The position numbers and the translations under genes were made by a program. From JACQHM01 sp964535215 (GTDB taxonomy: Bacteria > Methylomirabilota > Methylomirabilia > Methylomirabilales > JACQHM01), in assembly GCA_964535215.1 (NCBI GenBank), contig CAZHST010000030.1, positions 1 to 36,798 on the forward strand: DNA of 36,798 nt. The letters are read 5' to 3'. Numbering within the stretch: position 1 is the stretch's first letter; each line of letters opens with the position of its first letter. The notes under the pieces were generated by a model, which had not been told where the DNA came from, searched no databases, and worked only from the letters and a program-made list of their open reading frames with translations. Positions 29,679 to 36,770 of the stretch are shown here, piece by piece.

Positions 29679-31205
29679 ATGGGGCCGTCTCTTTATCGGC
29701 GGGGATTCTTCGCGGGCCTGCTCGCCGGGGCCGGTCTGCTGGTCCTGATGGGGGCGGCCCGGTTCCTCCTCGGGACGCCCTTTGTCCCCGAGCTGGTGGC
29801 CGAGCTGACCTTTGCCTTCATCCCCATGGAGCTCTTCAGCGTTGGCATCCGCCTCCTGGGGAAGTCGGCGAAGGGGATCGCCTTCAGCCTCTCCATCCTC
29901 GGCTACCTCGGGTTCCTGGGGATGCTCGGGGCCCTCTTCGCCGGTGGGAGGGGTCGAGTCTATAAGTCGTTTTGGGCTCTCCTCTCCTTCTCGGGGCTGT
30001 TGGGGCTCGGGACCTCGGGGCTGACCCTGTGGCTGATCAGCCGGGGAACCGTGACCCCGCTTGAGGGGAGCAAAACGGTGGCCATCCTCTCCCTTCTCAC
30101 CGCTCACCTCTTCTACGGCCTCCTCCTCGGGGGCCTCCTCAACCGGGGAGCCAGAGAGGTCAGCCAGCCCCGGCCTTTTAAGAGCGGGGGGGAGCGGCGG
30201 ACCTTCTTGAAAGGCCTGGCCGGCCTCCTGGCCTTGGCCGCCCTGGGAAGGGTCTCCCGGCTCTTGAGGCCGGGAAAGGCCCGGGCGGTCCAGCGGCCTG
30301 CCCCGCTCTTTGACCAGGTGAAGGGGATCTCCCCGGAGGTGACGCCGAACGGCCAGTTCTACAAGATCTCCAAGAACCTCTTCGATCCCACGGTGGATCG
30401 GAAACGCTTCCGGCTGAAGATCGGAGGGCTGGTGGAGCGGCCCCTGGAGCTGACCCTGGAAGAGATCAGGCGGATGCCTGCCGTCGAGCAGTACGTGACG
30501 CTGGAGTGCATCAGCAACGAGGTGGGCGGGGATCTGATGGGGAACGCCCTCTGGAAGGGGGTCCCCTTCAAGCACATCCTGGAGTTGGCCGGGGTGAAAC
30601 CCCAGGCCAGGAGGGTCGTCTTCCGATCCTACGACCGCTACTCCTCCAGCGTGCCCATTGCGCGGGCCCTTCAACAGCACCTGATGCTGGCGTACCTGAT
30701 GAACGGCGAGGACCTCCCCGACGACCACGGCGGACCTTTGAGGGTCATCCTCCCCGGCCACTACGGGATGAAGTCGCCCAAGTGGTTGACCGAAATCGAG
30801 TTCGTGGACGCTCCGCACCGGGGCTACTGGGAGAGCCGGGGCTGGTCCGACGAGGCGGTCATCAAAACCACCTCCCGGATTGATACCCCCAGGTCCGGCC
30901 AGGTCCTGCGGGGAGGGGAGATTCTGGCCGGAGGGGTCGCCCTGGCCGGGGATCGGGGGATCAAAAGGGTTGAGGTCAGCGCCGACGGCGGGAGGACCTG
31001 GCAGGAGGCCCTGCTGAAAGCCCCCCTCTCGCCGTACACGTGGGTCCTCTGGGCGGCCAGGCTCCGGGTCCCGAAAGAGGGAAGGTCTCTTGTCCAGGTG
31101 AGGGCCACGGATCAGAAGGGGGTCCTCCAGGAGGAGAGGGAGGCCCCGCCGCTTCCCGACGGGGCTACCGGCTACCACACGATCCAGGTCCAGGTGAAGA
31201 AATAA
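29679..31205 (+). CDS. Membrane-anchored sulfite-oxidase-fold molybdoenzyme
   Basis: 508 residues. Residues 1-155 hold about four membrane segments (GFFAGLLAGAGLLVLMGAARFL, then SILGYLGFLGMLGALF, SFSGLLGLGTSGLTLWL and AILSLLTAHLFYGLLLG). Residues 172-192 look like a twin-arginine signal (ERRTFLKGLAGLLALAALG) placed inside the protein. Residues about 220-400 are the oxidoreductase molybdopterin-binding domain with Mo-ligand Cys277 in LECISNEVGG, and 400-508 a Mo-dimerisation-like beta domain (IKRVEVSADGGRTW). The catalytic part should therefore face the periplasm. It follows the BMP-binding protein by 22 bp with a GAGGAGGG ribosome site, so may belong to the transporter operon. The substrate is unknown. 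No heme subunit gene is adjacent. Confidence 0.88.
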   Translation: MGPSLYRRGFFAGLLAGAGLLVLMGAARFLLGTPFVPELVAELTFAFIPMELFSVGIRLLGKSAKGIAFSLSILGYLGFLGMLGALFAGGRGRVYKSFWALLSFSGLLGLGTSGLTLWLISRGTVTPLEGSKTVAILSLLTAHLFYGLLLGGLLNRGAREVSQPRPFKSGGERRTFLKGLAGLLALAALGRVSRLLRPGKARAVQRPAPLFDQVKGISPEVTPNGQFYKISKNLFDPTVDRKRFRLKIGGLVERPLELTLEEIRRMPAVEQYVTLECISNEVGGDLMGNALWKGVPFKHILELAGVKPQARRVVFRSYDRYSSSVPIARALQQHLMLAYLMNGEDLPDDHGGPLRVILPGHYGMKSPKWLTEIEFVDAPHRGYWESRGWSDEAVIKTTSRIDTPRSGQVLRGGEILAGGVALAGDRGIKRVEVSADGGRTWQEALLKAPLSPYTWVLWAARLRVPKEGRSLVQVRATDQKGVLQEEREAPPLPDGATGYHTIQVQVKK

Positions 31206-31226
31206 AGCTGAAGGCTGATGGCAGAA
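31206..31226 (+). repeat. Heptamer repeat, 3 units
   Basis: AGCTGAA, GGCTGAT, GGCAGAA in tandem in the 30-bp gap between two convergent genes. Confidence 0.6.
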
Positions 31227-31235
31227 CTCCTTCTT

Positions 31236-31850
31236 TCAGGCCCAGCGGTTCTTGACCTGGATCAGCTCGTGGGAGGGGAGGACCAGGCAGGTGAGCTTCC
31301 CGCCGTACACGCAGCCTGTATCAATCCCGATCCGATCGGGAAGCATGAGGACCTCCTCCATCGGGGTGTGGCCGAAGACGATGGTCTTGGCGAACCGTCC
31401 CCGGTGGTGAATGAACTCGTCCCGGATCCAGAGGAGGTCCTCCGGGCTCTGCCGCTCAAGGGGGACCCCGGGCCTGATCCCTGCGTGGACGAAGAGGTAC
31501 TCCTGGGCCTCGCAGGAGAGGTGAAGGCTCTCGAAGAACTTGAGGTGACTCTCGGGGACCATGGCGGCCCCGCCGTAGCTTCGTAACGTGGAGCCTCCCC
31601 CGTTGACCAGGTAGAGGAGCCTGTTCTTCCCCTTCAGATAGTCAAGGAACATCCGCTCGTGGTTGCCCATGAGGAACACGAGGTTCCCCTGGAGGGAGAG
31701 GAGGTACTCGACGACCCCCTTCGGGTCCGGGCCCCGGTCAATGTAGTCCCCCAGGAAGATCACCTGATCCCCTTCACCCGGGTTGATCAGGCCCATGAGC
31801 TGTTTCAGGGGCTCCAGGCAACCGTGGATGTCGCCGATGACGTAGATCAT
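31236..31850 (-). CDS. Calcineurin-like metallophosphoesterase
   Basis: 204 residues of the PPP-type family (PrpA/ApaH-like serine/threonine phosphatases or dinucleoside polyphosphatases). All metal ligands are visible: IGDIHG, GDYIDRGPD, MGNHERM, His in FVHAGIRPG and the HTPMEE motif (FGHTPM). The start overlaps the stop of the phosphoglycolate-phosphatase-like gene by 4 bp (ATGA), so the two are translated together. Substrate could be phosphoproteins or small phosphates; the sequence does not decide. Confidence 0.92.
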   Translation of the reverse strand: MIYVIGDIHGCLEPLKQLMGLINPGEGDQVIFLGDYIDRGPDPKGVVEYLLSLQGNLVFLMGNHERMFLDYLKGKNRLLYLVNGGGSTLRSYGGAAMVPESHLKFFESLHLSCEAQEYLFVHAGIRPGVPLERQSPEDLLWIRDEFIHHRGRFAKTIVFGHTPMEEVLMLPDRIGIDTGCVYGGKLTCLVLPSHELIQVKNRWA

Positions 31851-32500
31851 CGGAGGTATCGGGTCAGCTCCCGGATGTCGTCCAGGAGGAGCTCGGGACC
31901 GGCCCGGATCAGCTCCTCCCGCGGTCGAAAGCCGTAGGTCACGGCGCAGGTGAGGAGGCCCGCCTGTTTCCCCGCAAAAACGTCCAAAGGGCTGTCCCCC
32001 ACCATCGCTGTCCTCTCCCTTTCGACCCCTAACGCCTCAAGGACCTTCTCCACCGGCCCGGGATGGGGTTTCCGGTTGGGGGTGCTGTCGCCGCCCAGGA
32101 TCAACGCGAAATGGCCGGCGATCCCCAACCCCTCGGCGATCCTAACGGTGAACGCGTAGGATTTGTTGCTGAGGATGGCCTTCTTCTTCCCCCGGAAATG
32201 CTCCAGGACCTCCGGGACGCCCGGGTAGAGGCGGGTGGTATCCAGGAGGTGATCCCGGTGGTGCTTCGTAAAGAGGGCCACCGCTTCATCCAGCAGGGGT
32301 TCCCGGGCCGGGCCAAGGATCCGCGCCATGAGGGGGGTAATGCCTTCCCCGACGAAACCGATGATGGTGTCCACGGGAAGCTCGGGAAGGGAAAGCTCCC
32401 GGAGGGCATAGTTCACCGAGGCGGCCAGATCCGCCCTTGTGTCGGCCAGGGTGCCATCAAAGTCGAAGATGATGAGGTCAACCGGATAAGGATAACCCAT
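31847..32500 (-). CDS. HAD-family phosphatase, phosphoglycolate phosphatase-like
   Basis: 217 residues from the ATG at 32500; a TTG at 32512 is in frame but has no ribosome site. HAD motifs: nucleophile DFDGTLADTRADL, Ser/Thr motif ILSNKSY, Lys in RKPHPGP and acid motif MVGDSPLDVFAGK. The cap with GEGITPLMARILG is like Gph. It would hydrolyse 2-phosphoglycolate, or a similar small phosphate. It overlaps the metallophosphoesterase by 4 bp. It is separated from the upstream aminotransferase by a heptamer repeat that also contains the aminotransferase stop. Confidence 0.88.
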   Translation of the reverse strand: MGYPYPVDLIIFDFDGTLADTRADLAASVNYALRELSLPELPVDTIIGFVGEGITPLMARILGPAREPLLDEAVALFTKHHRDHLLDTTRLYPGVPEVLEHFRGKKKAILSNKSYAFTVRIAEGLGIAGHFALILGGDSTPNRKPHPGPVEKVLEALGVERERTAMVGDSPLDVFAGKQAGLLTCAVTYGFRPREELIRAGPELLLDDIRELTRYLR

Positions 32501-32516
32501 AGAAACACTCAAAGGC

Positions 32517-32544
32517 TTGGGGGTTAGGGGTTAGGGGTTGGGGG
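32517..32544. repeat. Heptamer repeat, 4 units, carrying a stop codon
   Basis: TTGGGGG, TTAGGGG, TTAGGGG, TTGGGGG in tandem. On the minus strand a TAA in the repeat ends the aminotransferase gene, and the array encodes its last residues (PTPNP). Confidence 0.9.
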
Positions 32545-33672
32545 AAGGAAAGCCCTGAGCCGTTTCAGGGCCTCCTGGATCTTCTCCAGGGCGTTGGCAT
32601 AGGAGAACCGGAGATACCCCTCGGCGTTTGAGCCAAAGTCCACCCCCGGCGCCACCCCCACATGGGCCTTCTCCAGGAGCTCGAAGGCCAGCCTGTACGA
32701 GTCCCTCGAAAACCCTTTGGCGTTGGCCAGGATGTAGAAGGCCCCGGCCGGTTCGGAGGCGATCCCGAAGCCCAGTTCCTTTAAGCCTTTCAGGAGAAAG
32801 CGCCGCCTTTCGTCGTAGATCCGCCGCATCCGCTCCACGTCCTCCCCGGCTTCTTTCAAGGCCGCCACCCCCGCCGCCTGGACGAAATCGGAGGCCGAGA
32901 TGAAAAAGTTCTGGTGCATCTTCTGAAGGGGACGGATGAGGGTTTCCGGGGCAATGACATAGCCCAACCGCCAGCCGGTCATGGCGTAGGCCTTGGAGAA
33001 GCCGTTTAAGACGATGGCCCGGTCGGTGAACTCCAGGATCGAGTGTTCCTCTCCTTCGTACACGAGGCCATGGTAGATCTCGTCGGAGATGATCCAGGGG
33101 CCAGAGGCGGCGATGGCAGCCAGCCGGTCCTCGGAGAGGAGGGCCCCGGTGGGATTCGCCGGGGAGTTGATGAGGATCGCCTTCGTCCGCGGGCTGACGG
33201 CAGTCCTAACGGCCTCAGGATCAAGCTGAAACCCCTCTTCCTCCCGGGTGTCAACGAAGACGGGCCTCCCCCCCGAGAAGCGGATGAAGTTCGGATAGCA
33301 GGCGTAGTGGGGGTTGCTTAAGATGACCTCTTCCCCCGGTTCCAGGAGGGCTGAAAAAACCAGCCACAGGGCGGGGGAGGTGCCGGCCGTCACCAGGACC
33401 TGGTCAGGGGAGACCTTGACGCCGTACTTTTGCTGGTAGTGCCAGGCGATGGCTTCCCGGAGCTCCAAGGTCCCCTGGCTGTGGGTGTATTTGGTCCTCC
33501 CTTCCCTCAGGGCCTTGAAGGCCGCCTCTTGGATACAAGGAGGGGTGGGGAAGTCCGGCTCCCCGACCTCGAGATGGATGATCTCGGCCCCCTGACGCTC
33601 CAGCGCCTTAGCCCGCTCCAGGATCTCCATGGCCAGGAAAGGTTTGATCGCTTCAGCCTGTTTGGTGATCAT
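32524..33672 (-). CDS. Class I PLP-dependent aminotransferase
   Basis: 382 residues, fold-type I, a paralogue of the enzyme at 19373-20539. Landmarks are HLEVGEPDFPTP, TKYTHSQGTLELREAI, NSPANPTGAL, DEIYHGLVYEG, the PLP lysine in NGFSKAYAMTGWRLGY and the arginine in YLRFSYA. The exact substrate is not evident. GGAGG precedes the ATG, and a good promoter lies 33-61 bp upstream. It begins the operon that continues with the HAD phosphatase and the metallophosphoesterase. The C-terminal PPTPNP and the stop are supplied by a heptamer array, so the original end may have been replaced. Confidence 0.93.
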   Translation of the reverse strand: MITKQAEAIKPFLAMEILERAKALERQGAEIIHLEVGEPDFPTPPCIQEAAFKALREGRTKYTHSQGTLELREAIAWHYQQKYGVKVSPDQVLVTAGTSPALWLVFSALLEPGEEVILSNPHYACYPNFIRFSGGRPVFVDTREEEGFQLDPEAVRTAVSPRTKAILINSPANPTGALLSEDRLAAIAASGPWIISDEIYHGLVYEGEEHSILEFTDRAIVLNGFSKAYAMTGWRLGYVIAPETLIRPLQKMHQNFFISASDFVQAAGVAALKEAGEDVERMRRIYDERRRFLLKGLKELGFGIASEPAGAFYILANAKGFSRDSYRLAFELLEKAHVGVAPGVDFGSNAEGYLRFSYANALEKIQEALKRLRAFLPPTPNP

Positions 33673-33704
33673 GCCGCCTCCTTTTGCCCAAGAACGATAG
33701 AGTC

Positions 33705-33733
33705 ATCATAGCATACCTTGGTGAGCAGGCCAA
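33705..33733 (-). promoter_or_regulatory. Promoter of the aminotransferase-phosphatase operon
   Basis: On the minus strand TTGGCC (33733-33728), a 17-bp spacer and TATGAT (33710-33705) lie 33 bp upstream of the aminotransferase start. Confidence 0.6.
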
Positions 33734-33782
33734 CGGGGTGCTCTCCCGGCCCTACCGGCGGTGCGGGCCCGGATTTGGCCGC

Positions 33783-33855
33783 CGGTTCGTGCATAAAGAC
33801 CTGCTCAAGCAGGCGGCTTAAAGCAGGGAGTCGGGCACCGGGGGGCAAACAGGTG
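33783..33855 (+). repeat. 73-bp direct repeat, copy 1
   Basis: Identical over all 73 bp to 34337-34409; flanking bases differ. Contains a perfect hairpin CCTGC-TCAA-GCAGG (33800-33813), and its two ends can pair (ACCTG near the hairpin with CAGGT at the right end). Not recognised as a tRNA or a known riboswitch. Confidence 0.95.
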
Positions 33856-33889
33856 AAGCAGGTCAGGCGGGCTCGTCCAGAAGAAGACG

Positions 33890-34246
33890 TCAGTCCCGGT
33901 ATTCAATGGGCCGGGTCCGTTCGAGGGTTCTGGTCAGAGGGTTGACGCTGAATTCGAGCAGCTCCAGGGTGGTATAGCCGATCAACGGTTGCTCATCGTC
34001 TTCAGAGACGGAGACGATCACGGGTCGTCGTACCCCTTCGATCTCAACCAGGGCAAGCCCCAGCTTTCTTCGCACCAGCCTTTTGTCGGCGAGTTCGATC
34101 TCGGTTTCGTATTCGAGTTGAAGTCCAACACCTTCAGCGACCGCTTTCGGGATTTTGGTATACGTGGCGCCGGTATCCACCGGCGCCTCCAGTTCCTGTG
34201 TCGCTGCTGGCCCGTGGATCTTGAGGTGGACAGACACCTCACCCAT
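33890..34246 (-). CDS. Retropepsin-like aspartyl protease-fold protein
   Basis: 118 residues from the ATG at 34246, preceded by GGAGAGG. The longer frame to 34402 only translates the 73-bp repeat. The fold is that of small retroviral-type aspartyl proteases: APVDTGATYTKIP holds the catalytic Asp-Thr-Gly, ELADKRLVRRKLGLALVEIEG forms the middle strands and EDDEQPLIGYTTLELLEF is the usual family end. A single domain must dimerise to form an active site. Such bacterial proteins are common but seldom characterised, and several occur as accessory genes near toxin-antitoxin loci. This one is bracketed by two identical 73-bp direct repeats, which suggests a movable unit. It ends 35 bp from repeat copy 1. 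Confidence 0.82.
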   Translation of the reverse strand: MGEVSVHLKIHGPAATQELEAPVDTGATYTKIPKAVAEGVGLQLEYETEIELADKRLVRRKLGLALVEIEGVRRPVIVSVSEDDEQPLIGYTTLELLEFSVNPLTRTLERTRPIEYRD

Positions 34247-34336
34247 TGTCCTCTCCAACACGCCCCTGGCTATGCCTAAAATCATACTCCCGTAAAACGC
34301 GGATGACAAGGGCCAAATAACAGCGGTGGGGTGGCA

Positions 34337-34409
34337 CGGTTCGTGCATAAAGACCTGCTCAAGCAGGCGGCTTAAAGCAGGGAGTCGGGCACCGGGGGGC
34401 AAACAGGTG
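34337..34409 (+). repeat. 73-bp direct repeat, copy 2
   Basis: Exact second copy, 554 bp from copy 1. It ends one base before the GTG start chosen for the ligase gene, and it lies 90 bp upstream of the retropepsin-like start on the other strand. Confidence 0.95.
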
Positions 34410-36722
34410 GTGTCAGGAAAGCGTAGTAGTCCGAAGTCTGGAGGCTGGGGGCTTGACTCTGATCAGCTAGGCAGCCCTATTCTCTTTGGCTTAGCTGGGC
34501 TTCTTTTCGTCCTCCCCCTCCTCAATGGCGGCCGCTCCATCGAAGCCCGCACCCTGTTCATTGCTGTTGTCTCTCTTCTCTTCCTGGTTGTCCTCTTCCT
34601 GGAAGAGAGCCATCCGCCATCCGCTATCCGCCATGAGCTGTCAGCTATCAGCTATCCGCCACCCGGCCTCCCCTTCCGTGCCTTCCTCCTCCTGGCCTTG
34701 TTCCTTCTTTTCTCTTCTTCCCGATCCGTCTACTGGGATCTGAGCCTTCAAGAGTCCCTTCTTATGTTGGCCTATGTGATGGTCTTCTCCTTGGCCTCCG
34801 GGTTCGTTTCGGAGAAGGGCCGCGTGATCCTCATCGCTTCCCTGGGAGCGAGCGGCCTCCTCGCCGCTCTGGCGGCCTTTGCCATGTCGCTTTCTGCTAG
34901 GCCTGGGTCCTTTCAAGCCTTGGCCCTCATGGGGACCTTCCAGTACCCGAATGGGTTGGCCGGCTTCCTCCTCTTAGCTTTCTACCCCACCTTCGCCCTT
35001 TTCCTCCACGCGGAAGGGAGGAACGCTTGGCTCCTCGGCCTCTCCTCCGCCCTCCTCCTTTTGGCCCTCCTCCTCACCCGGTCCCGAGGGGGATGGCTCG
35101 TCTTCTTTCTTACCCTTCTCTTCTGGGCCTTTGAAGAGAGGGATCTTTTGGCAAGGAGGCGCCTCCGGATGGCCTCGGTCGGGCTTTTCGTGCTTGCTTT
35201 AGCCTGGGCCTCGGCCAAGGGGGGGCTTTCCACGTATGCTCACCACGCGGCCACATTGGCCTCCGGGACAGCCTCTTCAGCACAAGACCCCTCCTTCCAC
35301 TACCGCCGGCACATCTGGGCCTGGGCGTTCAAGATTTTCCTCGACCATCCCCTCCTCGGGACGGGGCCTGGGACCTTTCCTTTGATGCTCGGGCGGTATC
35401 AGGAGATCCCGTACCTAAGCGGCCTGTACGCCCACAATCACTACCTTCAACTAGCCTCAGAGATGGGCCTCTTCGGCCTCCTCCTCCTTTTGGCCTTTCT
35501 GGGCTGGCTGTTCTGGAAGGGCTTCACGATTATGAAGGGTCTCCCCCCGTTCAGCGTTGAGCGGAGCCTGGCCTTAAGTCTCCTTGCCGCCCTTTCTGCC
35601 TCCGCCCTCCACGCCGGGATCGACTTCGACTGGAGCTACCCGGCCATCACTCTGGGGGTGGTCGTCGAGGCGGCCCTTCTTTTAAGCTATGGCAGCCGTC
35701 CGCCGTCCGCCCTCCGCCCTCAGCCCCTAAGCCCCCGACCCCCGACCCCCAACCTCCAACCCCTAACCCCCAACTCCCAACCCATAAGGGTCCTGGCGGC
35801 CGTCCTGGTCTTGTCCCTCGGTGTCCTCGCGTTTGTCCGGTTCTATGCCGAAGTCTCCCTCCGCTTTGGGAAGTGGGCCTTTCAGGAGGGTCTCCTCGGC
35901 GAGGCCGAGGCGGCCTTTCGGAAGGTCTCTCGCTTTTACCCCATCTCCTACGCCGCCCATTACTGGCTCTCCCTCACCTTCGCGGAACAGGGGAAGCCGG
36001 AGGAAGCCATCCGGGAGGCCGAGGCCGCCGTTCAACTGAACCCCGAGGACGGGGACGCTTACCATCACCTGGGGAGGATGTACTGGCGGATGGGGCGGCT
36101 TCAGGAGGCGGAGCAGGCCCTGGCTCAGGCGGTGAGAATCGAGCCGTCGTCAAACCTCCGGTTCTATGGAGACCTCGGGGCGCTTCTCCTGGCAAGAGGG
36201 CAGGCGGAGGAGGCGCTCCGCATCTTTCGGCAGGCCATGGAGGTCTTCAGGCCCGAGCTGGTGCTGAGCCCAAACGGTCGCTGCCTGGCCCCGGGGGACC
36301 GCTACCTGCTGGCGGGGATCGTCGAGAAGATCGACCCTCGAATGTCGAACAGCGACCCATCTTTGGCCAAGAAGCTTCGGGAGCCGGATCTTCGGGGGAT
36401 CTGCCGGGAGGGGCTCAAAGCGGGGCTGACGTCGCCGGAGGCCACGATCCTTACCTATTGGAAGGCGGTGCGGGAAGGGCGGTCCGATCTCATGGTCGCC
36501 ACCTTAGCCCTGGAGCTTCGGCAGAGGCTGAACGCCCATTTCAGCCCCCGGCCCCCGGCCCCCAGCCCCCAGCCCCCCGACTTAAGGATCGTCGAGCTGG
36601 TGGGAGGTGAGACCGAGGCCAGGGTGGTCTACGAGGTGACCGTAGGAGGGCGGAGGCTTAAGCTTCGGGATCGGCTGAAGCTGGAGGGTGACGGCTGGCG
36701 CTTGGTCCACCCCCGTCGGTAG
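34410..36722 (+). CDS. O-antigen ligase/polymerase-like membrane protein with TPR domain
   Basis: 770 residues from a GTG at 34410; an earlier GTG at 34326 would translate the 73-bp repeat and is not favoured. Residues about 10-465 have roughly 11-12 membrane segments with Wzy_C/WaaL landmarks: LLTRSRGGWLVFFLTLLF and the loop LLGTGPGTFPLMLGRYQE with AHNHYLQLASEMGLFG. Residues about 488-585 are tetratricopeptide repeats (LGEAEAAFRKVSRFYP, QGKPEEAIREAEAAVQLNPED, GRLQEAEQALAQAVRIEP). The protein would ligate or polymerise surface glycans and dock partners in the periplasm. Three heptamer arrays are translated within it (residues about 67-85, 428-458 and 711-722), giving Pro/Ser-rich loops. Start is uncertain because no clear ribosome site is visible. 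Confidence 0.85.
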   Translation: MSGKRSSPKSGGWGLDSDQLGSPILFGLAGLLFVLPLLNGGRSIEARTLFIAVVSLLFLVVLFLEESHPPSAIRHELSAISYPPPGLPFRAFLLLALFLLFSSSRSVYWDLSLQESLLMLAYVMVFSLASGFVSEKGRVILIASLGASGLLAALAAFAMSLSARPGSFQALALMGTFQYPNGLAGFLLLAFYPTFALFLHAEGRNAWLLGLSSALLLLALLLTRSRGGWLVFFLTLLFWAFEERDLLARRRLRMASVGLFVLALAWASAKGGLSTYAHHAATLASGTASSAQDPSFHYRRHIWAWAFKIFLDHPLLGTGPGTFPLMLGRYQEIPYLSGLYAHNHYLQLASEMGLFGLLLLLAFLGWLFWKGFTIMKGLPPFSVERSLALSLLAALSASALHAGIDFDWSYPAITLGVVVEAALLLSYGSRPPSALRPQPLSPRPPTPNLQPLTPNSQPIRVLAAVLVLSLGVLAFVRFYAEVSLRFGKWAFQEGLLGEAEAAFRKVSRFYPISYAAHYWLSLTFAEQGKPEEAIREAEAAVQLNPEDGDAYHHLGRMYWRMGRLQEAEQALAQAVRIEPSSNLRFYGDLGALLLARGQAEEALRIFRQAMEVFRPELVLSPNGRCLAPGDRYLLAGIVEKIDPRMSNSDPSLAKKLREPDLRGICREGLKAGLTSPEATILTYWKAVREGRSDLMVATLALELRQRLNAHFSPRPPAPSPQPPDLRIVELVGGETEARVVYEVTVGGRRLKLRDRLKLEGDGWRLVHPRR
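34609..34664 (+). repeat. Heptamer array, 8 units, in the ligase gene
   Basis: GCCATCC, GCCATCC, GCTATCC, GCCATGA, GCTGTCA, GCTATCA, GCTATCC, GCCACCC in tandem. Translated as HPPSAIRHELSAISYPPPG between two membrane segments. Confidence 0.9.
35695..35785 (+). repeat. Heptamer array, 13 units, in the ligase gene
   Basis: Thirteen consecutive 7-bp units that drift from GCCGTCC through GCCCTCA, AGCCCCC and GACCCCC to AACCCCT and AACCCAT. It encodes a proline-rich loop (RPPSALRPQPLSPRPP and onward) just before the last membrane segment. Confidence 0.92.
36543..36577 (+). repeat. Heptamer array, 5 units, in the ligase gene
   Basis: AGCCCCC, GGCCCCC, GGCCCCC, AGCCCCC, AGCCCCC in tandem; translated as PRPPAPSPQPP in the C-terminal part of the protein. 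Confidence 0.88.
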
Positions 36723-36744
36723 GGGGCGGCGTGGGGGAGAAAGG

Positions 36745-36770
36745 TGACATTTTTTGTCATGATCCTGACA
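36745..36770. promoter_or_regulatory. TGACA palindrome, operator-like
   Basis: TGACA-TTTTT-TGTCA is a perfect 15-bp palindrome (36745-36759), followed by a third TGACA at 36766-36770. It lies 22 bp after the ligase stop, presumably ahead of a gene beyond the window. The arrangement suggests a dimeric regulator site; no factor can be named. Confidence 0.45.

Noticed and set aside
29607..31178. Long open frame antisense to the molybdoenzyme gene (523 codons)
   Set aside because: The sense frame has membrane segments and the Mo-ligand cysteine; the antisense frame is low-complexity and has no motif.
33783..33855. tRNA or known riboswitch as explanation of the 73-bp repeat
   Set aside because: The length is near that of a tRNA, but there is no acceptor pairing, no T-loop consensus and no CCA context. 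I could not match it to c-di-GMP, TPP, guanidine or SAM-type riboswitch cores.
34326..34409. N-terminal extension of the ligase and C-terminal use of the 73-bp repeat as protein
   Set aside because: The extension is only a translation of the repeat; the same repeat upstream of the aminotransferase is not in any gene.
35695..35785. CRISPR array
   Set aside because: Repeats are 7 bp with no spacers and lie in a reading frame, so these are tandem heptamers.
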